DNA of 9,956 nt, from positions 1-9,956 of the forward strand of contig JASKZZ010000196.1 of assembly GCA_030147335.1 (NCBI GenBank), given 5' to 3'. Position numbers and translations under genes: made by a program. The stretch is from Herpetosiphonaceae bacterium (GTDB taxonomy: Bacteria; Chloroflexota; Chloroflexia; Chloroflexales; Kallotenuaceae). Below are positions 1 to 6,043 of the stretch, piece after piece. Every line of letters starts with the position of its first letter. Position 1 is the stretch's first letter. The notes beneath the pieces are model-generated. The model saw nothing but the letters and a program-made list of their open reading frames with translations, was not told the origin of the DNA and searched no databases.

Positions 1-615
1 AAACATCGCCTTGCCTGACTCCTTCATGACCTGAGCTGCATCATCTTCCGTTGTACGGAAGATCCAGTGCAGCCCTTCGGCGTTTTCCGGCACCTGATAC
101 CCGATAGTCGCAGTCTCGGCTGTGCCAGGAGCAATCGGGCCATTCACGGACAAAAAGCCGATGGCTGCGTCAACGTCAAGAGCATATGTTTGACCAGCCC
201 CATCTTCAACAGACATGTGCAGGAGCGGCGCGACAGATTGTTCTTCGTTGGACGTGTTTTCAAGCGTGATATCAACCAGGATAAAGGTGTTGCCATCCTT
301 GGCCGTTCCCATTTCGGTTTGCTTTGTAATTTTGATGTCGTCAACGCGAACTAAAAACGCATGAACACGGGCAACATCGCCGGTAACATATACTTCTTTG
401 GACGGGCCTTCTGAAAGTGTCGGTGCAGCAACCGTTGGTGTCGGCATAACAGTCGGCGTTGGCTCCTCGATGGCAATTTCCTCGTCAAGCGCGGCATCCT
501 CTTCAACATATTCGGTGTCTTCCGCCTCGTCCACAACTTCGGGCGACGAACCACAAGAAACAAGGAATAAAGCGAATACGGCGATCATGAACAGCAGGCG
601 AAGGCGGTGATACAT
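1..615 (-). CDS. DUF4352-type lipoprotein, 3' end outside the window
   Basis: The frame is open from an ATG at 615 to the window edge: 205 codons with no stop, so the C-terminus is missing. Residues 1-20 form a lipoprotein signal peptide ending in the lipobox LVSC, with Cys21 as the lipidated residue. Residues 22-70 are an acidic linker followed by a Pro/Thr-rich stretch (EPTPTVMPTPTV). From about residue 74 the protein has the alternating beta pattern of DUF4352-like immunoglobulin-fold domains: VDDIKITKQ, then FILVDITLENTSNEEQS, a later segment GPIAPGTAETATIGYQVPE, and LHWIFR. The start is supported by AAAGGA about eight bases upstream. It should be anchored on the outer face of the cytoplasmic membrane. 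DUF4352 domains are common in Gram-positive and Chloroflexota lipoproteins, but their ligand is generally unknown, so I assign no specific role. Nearest neighbour upstream is the doubtful ORF at 647-907. Confidence 0.85.
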   Translation of the reverse strand, partial: MYHRLRLLFMIAVFALFLVSCGSSPEVVDEAEDTEYVEEDAALDEEIAIEEPTPTVMPTPTVAAPTLSEGPSKEVYVTGDVARVHAFLVRVDDIKITKQTEMGTAKDGNTFILVDITLENTSNEEQSVAPLLHMSVEDGAGQTYALDVDAAIGFLSVNGPIAPGTAETATIGYQVPENAEGLHWIFRTTEDDAAQVMKESGKAMF

Positions 616-646
616 TGCAGGTGTCCTTTGTGTAATTGGATAATGT

Positions 647-907
647 TCAGACCGTCTGGTAACCCATGGGAACAGGGCACAGAAGCGGAGGTATTGAAAC
701 GAACTGTTGTATGGTAGCGCACCAATAATCGTTTGCCATACGGCTTTTGACTAAGCTTGGTGGCCCCGGTAGTCCTAGATCATATAGGCATACTGGATAA
801 TCCTGCTTCTGCTTGGCAGCTACTTTGATGCGCATCAGCAAAAGGACCAGGGCATATCCAGCAAAAGTAGTTATGTAAACTATCACCGTCAGCCCAGCAT
901 TAATCAT
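647..907 (-). CDS. doubtful small membrane protein
   Basis: An 86-codon frame starts at an ATG at 907. The only coding-like property is one strongly hydrophobic segment (about residues 3-25, GLTVIVYITTFAGYALVLLL) followed by a basic stretch (MRIKVAAKQKQ), which would fit a single-pass membrane protein with its C-terminus inside. The remainder (residues 37-86) is unremarkable. No Shine-Dalgarno sequence precedes the ATG; the preceding bases are pyrimidine-rich (GCCTCCACCTTCG). It ends 31 bp before the lipoprotein gene at 615. If it is not a gene, the stretch 616-984 is simply an upstream region in which I recognise nothing else. I do not recognise a family. Confidence 0.25.
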   Translation of the reverse strand: MINAGLTVIVYITTFAGYALVLLLMRIKVAAKQKQDYPVCLYDLGLPGPPSLVKSRMANDYWCATIQQFVSIPPLLCPVPMGYQTV

Positions 908-974
908 CGAAGGTGGAGGCAGCTACAAAACATCCTAAGACCGTGTAATGACGCGTTCCGAAATATATGCCAAT

Positions 975-1011
975 CAAATGAAAAGTAGCCCCGTCTTTTC
1001 GACGAGGCTAC
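975..1011 (-). terminator. intrinsic terminator for minus-strand transcription
   Basis: Two 11-base arms (985-995 and 1001-1011) flank a 5-base loop. On the minus strand the transcript reads GTAGCCUCGUC-GAAAA-GACGGGGCUAC, fully paired with one U-G wobble, and then runs into UUUUCAUUUG. On the plus strand the wobble becomes a C/A mismatch and the tail is not U-rich, so it works in the minus direction. It sits 22 bp past the stop of the small gene at 1033-1284, which supports transcription of that region. Confidence 0.75.
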
Positions 1012-1032
1012 AGACCTTTCTAATTGGATGGA

Positions 1033-1284
1033 TTAGTTAAAGCGCTTTGCCGAAACGCTGTGAAGCTCACGCTTGATCGGGCTTTCGACTACAATCGCAT
1101 CGTCACACCGCCACCACACTGGACGTCCCCAAACATCAACACCATGGGCATGCGTGACACGGTACTGCTGCCCAAAAATCTCCAGAACAGTACGTGGTCG
1201 GCGATATTCTGCAATTGTGGTGCTCAAAATGTGTTGAGCGCCTGTCAGCCAACTCCAGCAATGCTCCAAAAAGTTATGTTTCAT
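1033..1284 (-). CDS. small hypothetical protein ahead of a terminator
   Basis: This is an 83-residue frame starting at an ATG at 1284 (MKHNFLEHCW...). The frame is open further upstream to 1542, but that part lies over the neighbouring gene at 1427-1630 and is probably a shadow. The C-terminal half has an alternating strand-like pattern with the cluster THAHGVDVWGRPVWWRCDD around residues 47-65. There is no signal peptide or clear membrane segment from this start. The ribosome site is poor (GGGG nine bases upstream), so the true start is uncertain. A strong minus-direction terminator begins 22 bp past the stop, the best argument that it is a real end of a transcript. I recognise no family. 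It shares a loose H-x-VD-x-G-WW pattern with the next small gene upstream, which could be chance. Confidence 0.4.
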   Translation of the reverse strand: MKHNFLEHCWSWLTGAQHILSTTIAEYRRPRTVLEIFGQQYRVTHAHGVDVWGRPVWWRCDDAIVVESPIKRELHSVSAKRFN

Positions 1285-1426
1285 TATGTAACCCCGTACA
1301 AAAACAGCACAAGCGTAACACAAAGAAAGGCATGTGTGCCCTGATAGCCACCTTACAAGAAGGTGCTGCTTAGCTGGGATAGCAAAGGCTACGATTGAAA
1401 TAATGGGGTAACTCCACAGTGGCGGG

Positions 1427-1630
1427 TTAGATAAGCGGCGAAAGAACCGAAATCCATGCGTCGAGATTTGTAACGGCGACAATTGTATGCGCCTTTGGGT
1501 TTTCGACCTGCACGTACCACCACTCGGTACCGTTCCAATCAACCATCCGATGCGCTACAACAACGCAGTCCGAACGCTCGGTTTTGATATACCGCTCCAC
1601 GGCCATTGCTTGATCTTGTGTCATTAACAT
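1427..1630 (-). CDS. small hypothetical protein, possibly SH3-like
   Basis: From the ATG at 1630 this encodes 67 residues. The frame is open to about 1717 and could instead start at a TTG at 1696, which would add a hydrophobic stretch (VVSFLLIQLWSLLPI). No convincing ribosome site marks any of these starts. The segment CVVVAHRMVDWNGTEWWYVQ followed by a second run of beta-prone residues (AHTIVAVTNLDAW) resembles the way bacterial SH3-like modules read, where a 'G-x-x-WW/WY-x-V' turn is typical. That is a resemblance by eye only. It lies 131 bp past the stop of the serine hydrolase and may share its transcript with the gene at 1033-1284. No function is assigned. Confidence 0.4.
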   Translation of the reverse strand: MLMTQDQAMAVERYIKTERSDCVVVAHRMVDWNGTEWWYVQVENPKAHTIVAVTNLDAWISVLSPLI

Positions 1631-1761
1631 GTTCCAGTCTTGTATCGGCAACAAACTCCATAATTGTATCAGGAGGAACGATACAACATGCTGCAACTGG
1701 AAATTAAGAGTTACGCTTCGCTACCGACGGCTACGTTATTGTTTCTGCATTGATTATGCAA

Positions 1762-3039
1762 TTACTGGTGCTTGAAAACAAGATTGGCTAGGTGCGCGCT
1801 AATCCCCTCCGCATCGCTCGTCCACAAATTACTCAGCACAATGACTGTCACCTGTTCCTCGGGGTAGCGCACAATTGAATTGGTGAAACCATCGATCTTG
1901 CCTGGATGACCAATCTTCAATCGCCCGCCAGCTTGATCAATAAACCAACCATAGCCGTAGCGCTGATGATACGGAGTAAAGATTTGCTCAAGCTCCGATG
2001 CGGGCAAAAGTGTTTCAGTCGACAGTGCCTGATCCCAACGGTATAAGTCCTCGACGGTGGATGCTAAAGAACCGCAGCCATATAGCGTTGATGGATCGAG
2101 CGGACGAGCGGGCTGGCCCAGGAAGCGGTAGCCAACCGCGTCAACTGTTCCATCCGCAATGCTGGGCGCAACACCACTCGTGCTCATTTCAAGCGGTTCA
2201 AAGATGGACGTACGCAGAAAATCGGCATAGGTCTGCTGTGAAACCTGCTCGATAATCAGCCCAAGCACCACATAATCTGAGTTTTGGTATGTGTACACAG
2301 TGCCCGGGCTGGACAAAAGCCGTAGATGACGAAAGCGCGCGATCAAACCCTCGGGTGTGGTTGGAACCGTCCGGTTAGCTCCAAAACTTGGAAAATCGGT
2401 ATAGTTAGGCAGGCCAGAGGTGTGCGTCAGCAGATGATGGATAGTAATTCCACGCCATTGTGATGGACAGTTAGCAAGATGATTGCAGATCGGGTCGTGT
2501 ACCTTGAGCTTGCCCTGAGCCTGCAATTGCATAATCGCCAGCGCCGTAAACTGCTTCGAGATTGAGGCCAGACGAAAACGGGTGTGGACCGAATTTGGGA
2601 TCTGTTCCTCTTTATTGGCCCAGCCGTAGCCCTTGCTCAACAATATCGTGCCTCGACGCACGACAAGAACGCTACCGTGAAACTGCTGGGCACGAGTTAG
2701 ACGTGTTAGGTAGCTATCAAGCAGGTCGGTCACGGGACTCTGCGGAGGAACCGAGGTCGGCGTAGGTAAAGGTAATGCTGTCGGCATTGGAATCAAGGTC
2801 GGAGTTGGAGTCAAAGTCGATGTTGGGATTGGAGGGGGCGAAGATATTGTTGCCGATGTGGGCACATGCTCGATATTGACTGGCGCTTCGTCAACGCCCG
2901 TAGCCTCAGCAGATGCTTCACCAAGCGGCGCGAGAAATTGAAGCGCGGGAGGTGGTCCACTGCTGCACGCACTTAGCAGAAACATCACAAGTAGAACAAC
3001 AACAGCCGTGTTGCTGCAGGAAATATATTTGTGTCGCAC
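1762..3039 (-). CDS. lipoprotein serine hydrolase, beta-lactamase class C/PBP4* family
   Basis: This is a 425-residue protein starting at GTG 3039, preceded by AAGGA at a normal distance. Residues 1-24 are a signal peptide with lipobox LSAC, so Cys25 should be lipidated and the enzyme held outside the cytoplasmic membrane. Residues 60-100 are a Pro/Thr/Ser spacer with repeated PTPT-type units. The catalytic domain (about 105-420) carries all three marks of the family: S159-I-S-K162 (nucleophile Ser and general-base Lys), Y251-Q-N253 in the Y-x-N position, and H378-P-G380 in the place of the K/H-T-G box. Class C relatives of this type include esterases, D-aminopeptidases and D,D-peptidases as well as beta-lactamases. 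Family members with an HxG box and a lipoprotein anchor are often not true beta-lactamases, so peptidase or esterase action on cell-wall or external substrates is at least as likely. Length and motif spacing look intact. Confidence 0.92.
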   Translation of the reverse strand: MRHKYISCSNTAVVVLLVMFLLSACSSGPPPALQFLAPLGEASAEATGVDEAPVNIEHVPTSATISSPPPIPTSTLTPTPTLIPMPTALPLPTPTSVPPQSPVTDLLDSYLTRLTRAQQFHGSVLVVRRGTILLSKGYGWANKEEQIPNSVHTRFRLASISKQFTALAIMQLQAQGKLKVHDPICNHLANCPSQWRGITIHHLLTHTSGLPNYTDFPSFGANRTVPTTPEGLIARFRHLRLLSSPGTVYTYQNSDYVVLGLIIEQVSQQTYADFLRTSIFEPLEMSTSGVAPSIADGTVDAVGYRFLGQPARPLDPSTLYGCGSLASTVEDLYRWDQALSTETLLPASELEQIFTPYHQRYGYGWFIDQAGGRLKIGHPGKIDGFTNSIVRYPEEQVTVIVLSNLWTSDAEGISAHLANLVFKHQ

Positions 3040-3051
3040 GTCGTTCCTTCG

Positions 3052-3252
3052 CTAGCGCTGTACTGCAAAAGCCCGGTAAAGGTTCCACAGCGCCATTAAT
3101 GAAGCTGCCACCACAAAAGCCGTTGCTAGTTGGAACACGTCTTGCAAATGCAATCGCCACAAAAGTGTACCAAGCCAAGCAACTTGTACAGTCCCTGCTA
3201 CCCGTGAACCAATGGGGGAAGTAATCAGGTGCTGTAGGCATCGCAGTGACGA
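3052..3252 (-). pseudogene. start-less hydrophobic frame, probable remnant of a membrane-protein gene
   Basis: Between an in-frame TAA (3253-3255) and a TAG (3052-3054) lie 66 sense codons that read like membrane protein: VAGTVQVAWLGTLLWRLHL and later LATAFVVAASLMALWNLYRA, then a basic end (FAVQR). No ATG, GTG or TTG with a ribosome site lies near the beginning; the first ATG is at codon 53. A short in-frame ATG segment (MSSPSCSTMCT) precedes the TAA. The TAG is 12 bp before the GTG of the serine hydrolase, the spacing expected of an upstream operon partner. The most natural reading is the 3' end of a gene truncated or interrupted by a nonsense change, but chance openness of a 66-codon frame is possible. 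The rest of the 3055-3303 stretch holds nothing else I recognise. Confidence 0.3.
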
Positions 3253-3303
3253 TTAGGTGCACATGGTACTACAAGATGGAGACGACATTGTGCGACAAGC
3301 AGC

Positions 3304-3340
3304 AAAAAGCGAAGACGAGCCATAATGGCTCGTCTTCGCT
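3304..3340 (-). terminator. strong intrinsic terminator of the pilin gene
   Basis: A perfect inverted repeat of 16 bases (arms 3308-3323 and 3325-3340) contains AGCGAAGACGAGCCAT. On the minus strand it is followed directly by a run of T (TTTTTGC, counting the last base of the arm). It starts 33 bp past the stop of the pilin gene. In the plus direction the stem is followed by GTGTCC, not a T run, so it is directional. It isolates the pilin transcript from the hydrolase region downstream. Confidence 0.9.
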
Positions 3341-3373
3341 GTGTCCAAAAACCGTTGTTTTTGACAAATGAAC

Positions 3374-3532
3374 TTAGCGGCTGAGGCCGGAGTTGATCTG
3401 CGAGAAGACGGTCGAGACGCGGCGGCCGAGGACCGACAAGATGCCGATAACGACGATGGCGATCAGCACGAGGATCAACGCGTACTCAACAAGGCCCTGG
3501 CCTTCTTCACGAGCGAAAAAGTTGCGAAGCAT
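3374..3532 (-). CDS. Flp/Fap-type pilin subunit (type IVb)
   Basis: This 52-residue protein is easily missed because of its size. It starts at ATG 3532 with AGGAG eight bases upstream. The N-terminus is a short basic leader (MLRNFFAREEG), followed by the prepilin peptidase site: cleavage after Gly11 gives a mature protein starting QGLVEYALI, with the Glu5-Tyr6 pair that marks Flp pilins. The next 18 or so residues (ALILVLIAIVVIGILSVL) form the hydrophobic helix used for membrane insertion and fibre packing, and the tail GRRVSTVFSQINSGLSR is short and polar. Flp subunits are assembled by Tad machinery into adhesive pili; no tad gene lies in this window, so the machinery must be elsewhere. Codons are strongly biased to C and G at third positions (ATC, CTC, GGC, GTC), unlike most neighbours, which suggests high expression. 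Its own promoter candidate and strong terminator make it a single-gene transcript. Confidence 0.93.
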   Translation of the reverse strand: MLRNFFAREEGQGLVEYALILVLIAIVVIGILSVLGRRVSTVFSQINSGLSR

Positions 3533-3576
3533 GGTAGTGAACTCCTAAACAAAAATTGCGATAAACCAATGACAGT

Positions 3577-3605
3577 AATGTAACGCTTCCAACCAACTTG
3601 TACAA
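3577..3605 (-). promoter_or_regulatory. candidate promoter of the pilin gene
   Basis: Reading the minus strand, TTGTAC (3605-3600) and TACATT (3582-3577) are separated by 17 bp, followed by a leader of roughly 40 bases to the pilin ATG. The match to the sigma-70 consensus is only partial (3 of 6 and 4 of 6), so this is a suggestion based on spacing and position. The remaining bases up to 3714 show no further recognisable signal. Confidence 0.35.
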
Positions 3606-3714
3606 TCAACAGCCGGTCCTGATCAAAAATAGTACTTTCTCATGTCCAACAACACATGCTTTTCAGTGCAACGGGTCGTGTTCGTTACGATGGAAGATAA
3701 GTGATTAATCGTCC

Positions 3715-4344
3715 TTACATCGACAGCAAGAACAAGCCGGGTTCAGCCGGTTGAGCAGCAAAGCCCATTCGCTGCAAATATGCTTGATGTTGCCGGTGAT
3801 CGGTCATTGTGTATACACGTTGAACGCCTGCTGAACGCCATGCATTTGCATATTGGTTATAAAAAACATGACCTGGTTGAAAATCGCGGTATCCCGGAAC
3901 AACATAGTCAACGTGGATAAACAATGTTGCAGAGTCTTGACGCTCAGCGATGACCAGACCAACCGGCATTGCATTACGAACAATAAAGTATATTTCATGC
4001 TTCGACGTCAGCGGATGGGGAATCGTCGGAAAGAAGCGCTGGAGGTCGTCGGCATAGAATGACAAAAACGTATGGAGATAGGGCGCGTCCGCCGCAACCG
4101 GAACGCCGGCAAAGGTTGTTCGCGTTCGTACAATTTGGGTCAGATAATACAAGTTGATCAACACAATAAACGCGTTCATTCCAGCTACAGGGTAGGACTG
4201 AATAAGCAAGCCATACAACGTAAAGCAGGCAGCGCCAATAAGATTAATAATACGCAGCTTAATGACCGACTGCATCATTAGTGAGAAAGCAACAAGAAGC
4301 GACGCAGCGTAGCCAATCGCCTCATACAACCACGATGTTTCCAC
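3715..4344 (-). CDS. YgjV-type membrane protein fused to a GNAT-like domain
   Basis: This is a 209-residue protein starting at GTG 4344, with AGGTGG just upstream. The N-terminal part has three closely packed hydrophobic helices, about residues 8-28 (GYAASLLVAFSLMMQSVI), 31-49 (RIINLIGAACFTLYGLLI) and 53-72 (AGMNAFIVLINLYYLTQIV). Their order, with the 'KLRIINLIGA' and 'NAFIVLINLYYL' motifs, matches the YgjV inner-membrane family. From about residue 88 the protein is soluble and resembles a GNAT N-acyltransferase half: a strand with HEIYFIVRNAMPVGLVIAE, then FIHVDYVVPGYRDFQPGHV, and a final AYLQRMGF-type turn. The GNAT acetyl-CoA loop (Q/R-x-x-G-x-G/A) is not canonical here, so catalysis is uncertain. 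To my recollection the same architecture occurs in Bacteroidota; the function is not known. It is divergent from the TerB gene. Confidence 0.8.
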   Translation of the reverse strand: METSWLYEAIGYAASLLVAFSLMMQSVIKLRIINLIGAACFTLYGLLIQSYPVAGMNAFIVLINLYYLTQIVRTRTTFAGVPVAADAPYLHTFLSFYADDLQRFFPTIPHPLTSKHEIYFIVRNAMPVGLVIAERQDSATLFIHVDYVVPGYRDFQPGHVFYNQYANAWRSAGVQRVYTMTDHRQHQAYLQRMGFAAQPAEPGLFLLSM

Positions 4345-4413
4345 ACAACCACCTGTTTGTTAGCCCAAATATCAGGACGCGCAGGCCAATGGTGACCGAT
4401 ACGCGTCATCGAC

Positions 4414-4419
4414 ATTATA
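4414..4419 (-). promoter_or_regulatory. candidate -10 box for the YgjV-GNAT gene
   Basis: The minus strand reads TATAAT exactly, 70 bp before the GTG at 4344. No good -35 hexamer is present at 16-18 bp, so the call rests on the perfect -10 and its position in the divergent gap. Confidence 0.4.
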
Positions 4420-4582
4420 CGCCAGGAGCGGCTTAACGGATGACTATTCTGATATATGTTGGGCGGCTAAGGTAGGATGCTTAACAGCTGGACGGTTGCC
4501 GCTCTTAGATTCACAGCCAACGTGCCGTAGCAAGTTCTTATTTCCAGTTCTGCCTTGCCTGCCGACAAACAGCCGATAGCTT

Positions 4583-4588
4583 TATAAT
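4583..4588 (+). promoter_or_regulatory. candidate -10 box for the TerB gene
   Basis: A perfect TATAAT lies 33 bp before the ATG at 4622 and would give a leader of about 27 bases containing AAGGAG. A TTGCCT at 4555-4560 is too far upstream (22 bp spacer) for a standard -35, and no other good -35 is visible. The rest of the 4345-4621 gap shows no other clear signal. Confidence 0.5.
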
Positions 4589-4621
4589 GCTCGTAGTTGT
4601 TGTGCAAGGAGCATACATACA

Positions 4622-5515
4622 ATGGCAAATGTTGGATTACCGCCGGCTCTCGCTAAAACACTATTGGCGATTGCATGGGCCGATCATGATTTACATCCAG
4701 AGGAAGAAACTACGATCAAAGAGGTTATCAGTTTACTGCCGACACTGTCGGCACAAGAGTGGGCGCTGATTGAGCTGTATTTTGTGGCGCCTATCGGCGA
4801 AGAAGAGCGTGGCGAGCTGTTGCAGCAATTGATTGCGTTTATTCGTAGCGACGCCGATAAACGGATTGCCCTGGAAGCGATTGACGCGATGATCAACGCG
4901 GATGGTCTTATACAACCAAATGAGGAGGCCGTCGCGCAACAAATTCGTGCCGCGCTTAGCACTATTGATGTTACGCCATTGGGTGTCATGGGACGGCGGT
5001 TGAGTAATATTGTTCGGGCTGTTCCACGTCGAGAACGTGCACTGGAACTATGGCGGACCAATCCAGTATTATATGTATTGCAAACACGGACAGACACATC
5101 CGGCGTCGAGGGTCCCGCTGTTGAAGTTGCAGCGCTCGCGGCAGCGATCATGGCCCAGGTAGCGCGAGTCGCGTCAGCAACCACAGATCAAGAGCGACCG
5201 GTTCTAGCCCACGCGTTGATCAACGACTGGCTCATGCCGCAGCAAATTGCAGAGCGCATGGCAGAAGATGCGCTAGGGCTAACCCACCGCACCATAGATT
5301 ATCATCGAATCAGCCGTGAGCTTGTGCCCCGTACCGAGGCACGACAACGAGTGGCACTGCTCGACACGCTTTTTGCAATTGCAAATGCAGCCGGACAGGT
5401 CTCGCCTAATGAAATTGACGAGATTCGTATTATCGCCGAGCGCTTACAGCTGACACGACAGCAGTTTATCGCAGCCAAACTTAAAATTCCGGCACACCAA
5501 CGCGGCGGATTGTAG
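4622..5515 (+). CDS. tandem TerB-like domain protein
   Basis: This is a 297-residue soluble, helix-rich protein with no signal peptide or membrane segment. It starts at ATG 4622, with AAGGAG ten bases upstream. It carries two TerB/DUF533-like helical repeats. Repeat one (about 8-125) shows the acidic pair D21-H-D23 with E27, and the loop I91-N-A-D-G95 followed by P99-N-E101. Repeat two (about 165-292) shows the matching loop I253-A-N-A-A-G258 and P262-N-E264, though its first acidic loop is weaker (SATTDQE). In TerB the equivalent acidic residues bind metal. Related proteins occur in stress-response and envelope contexts as scaffolds, not always in tellurite resistance. No other ter gene is present here, so a tellurite role is not supported. 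The gene converges on the coiled-coil gene, with 13 bp between stop codons. Confidence 0.82.
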   Translation: MANVGLPPALAKTLLAIAWADHDLHPEEETTIKEVISLLPTLSAQEWALIELYFVAPIGEEERGELLQQLIAFIRSDADKRIALEAIDAMINADGLIQPNEEAVAQQIRAALSTIDVTPLGVMGRRLSNIVRAVPRRERALELWRTNPVLYVLQTRTDTSGVEGPAVEVAALAAAIMAQVARVASATTDQERPVLAHALINDWLMPQQIAERMAEDALGLTHRTIDYHRISRELVPRTEARQRVALLDTLFAIANAAGQVSPNEIDEIRIIAERLQLTRQQFIAAKLKIPAHQRGGL

Positions 5516-5539
5516 CAGCGTGCTTAAATCAAGCCGCTG
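5516..5539. terminator. hairpin between convergent genes
   Basis: CAGCG-[T]-GCTT pairs with AAGC-CGCTG around an AAATC loop, giving nine base pairs with one bulged T. It lies directly at the junction of the convergent genes ending at 5515 and 5529 and overlaps the last codons of the minus-strand one. Neither side has a T run, so termination strength is doubtful. Confidence 0.35.
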
Positions 5540-5840
5540 GTACATTAGACTTGCGACGCCATGAGCGAACAAGCCACCAGCGACGAGATATTGGCAGTTC
5601 TTGAAGCATAGGCTGCGTTCGTACCGTCAACTGCGCTTGTACCCGAGCTAACTCGGCCTTGATCGCATCGCGTTCGGCCAGCGCAGCATCACGCTCGTTC
5701 AGCGCTTGTTCGGCAACCGCAATCAGGCGTGGCACATCAAGTGTCGCGGAAGTAGCCAGTTGGTATGCTTCACGATGGTTTGTTGAAGTCAGCCGGATGG
5801 AATAGCGGCGTTGCAATGTCAACAAGTCGTCACGGTCCAT
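5529..5840 (-). CDS. small coiled-coil protein of unknown function
   Basis: This encodes 103 residues from the ATG at 5840, chosen because GAGGAA lies six bases upstream and the residues that a longer frame would add (to 5990) do not look like protein. The N-terminal part (MDRDDLLTLQRRYSIRLTST) is followed by a helical region. Residues about 43-72 form a short heptad-like coiled coil with the internal repeat ERDAALAERDAIKAELARVQ. The C-terminus is basic and tryptophan-rich (SRRWWLVRSWRRKS), which could touch membrane or nucleic acid. There is no signal peptide. I do not recognise a family. It converges on the TerB gene, and an unusual repeat element lies about 150 bp upstream of its start. 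Confidence 0.65.
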   Translation of the reverse strand: MDRDDLLTLQRRYSIRLTSTNHREAYQLATSATLDVPRLIAVAEQALNERDAALAERDAIKAELARVQAQLTVRTQPMLQELPISRRWWLVRSWRRKSNVPAA

Positions 5841-5979
5841 GATGTATTCCTCATAGTATTGAATGGCGATTGATGACTTCTGCACATAAAATGCACATTT
5901 CGTGCCACGCTGCTGCACAACGAAGTTGGTGTCGGGAGAACACGCTGCTGCACTAAGTAACACCCAATAGGTCGAACTC

Positions 5980-6024
5980 GCCAGCGTCAATCAGCAACAC
6001 TCATTAACACTCATTAACGCTGGC
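5980..6024. repeat. three 10-bp tandem repeats framed by 8-bp inverted arms
   Basis: On the plus strand CAATCAGCAA (5988-5997) is followed by two exact copies of CACTCATTAA (5998-6007, 6008-6017); the first unit matches in 6 of 10 positions. Outside them are the inverted arms GCCAGCGT (5980-5987) and ACGCTGGC (6017-6024, sharing one base with the last unit). The element lies between the cupin gene and the coiled-coil gene, 20 bp past the cupin stop. Ten-base spacing places the units on one face of the helix, as for operator repeats. The arms could also fold into a hairpin in RNA, but no T run follows. Confidence 0.6.
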
Positions 6025-6043
6025 ATCGGCCCATCAGTTACGC

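Noticed and set aside
1285..1542. Extension of the small gene at 1033-1284 up to an ATG at 1542 (169 residues)
   Set aside because: The added part overlaps the better-looking small gene at 1427-1630 in another frame and reads as low-quality protein (many Ser/Arg, scattered Cys).
1738..1761. Short hairpin (TGCAT/ATGCA) just past the serine hydrolase stop
   Set aside because: Only five base pairs, AT-rich and with no T run, too weak to call a terminator.
2755..2860. Repetitive DNA in the hydrolase gene
   Set aside because: This is the coding sequence of the Pro/Thr-rich linker of the lipoprotein, not an independent repeat element.
2918..3262. 114-codon minus-strand frame upstream of the serine hydrolase
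   Set aside because: Its composition (Cys, Ser and Thr rich, no pattern) is that of a shadow. It overlaps the hydrolase N-terminus and has no ribosome site; the neighbouring frame at 3052-3252 looks far more protein-like.
4684..5184. 166-codon minus-strand frame antisense to the TerB gene
   Set aside because: Ser/Ala/Ile-rich product typical of the complement of a coding strand; no ribosome site, and the opposite strand is clearly coding.
5841..5990. N-terminal extension of the coiled-coil protein to 5990
   Set aside because: The extra 50 residues lack any pattern, and a good ribosome site marks the ATG at 5840.
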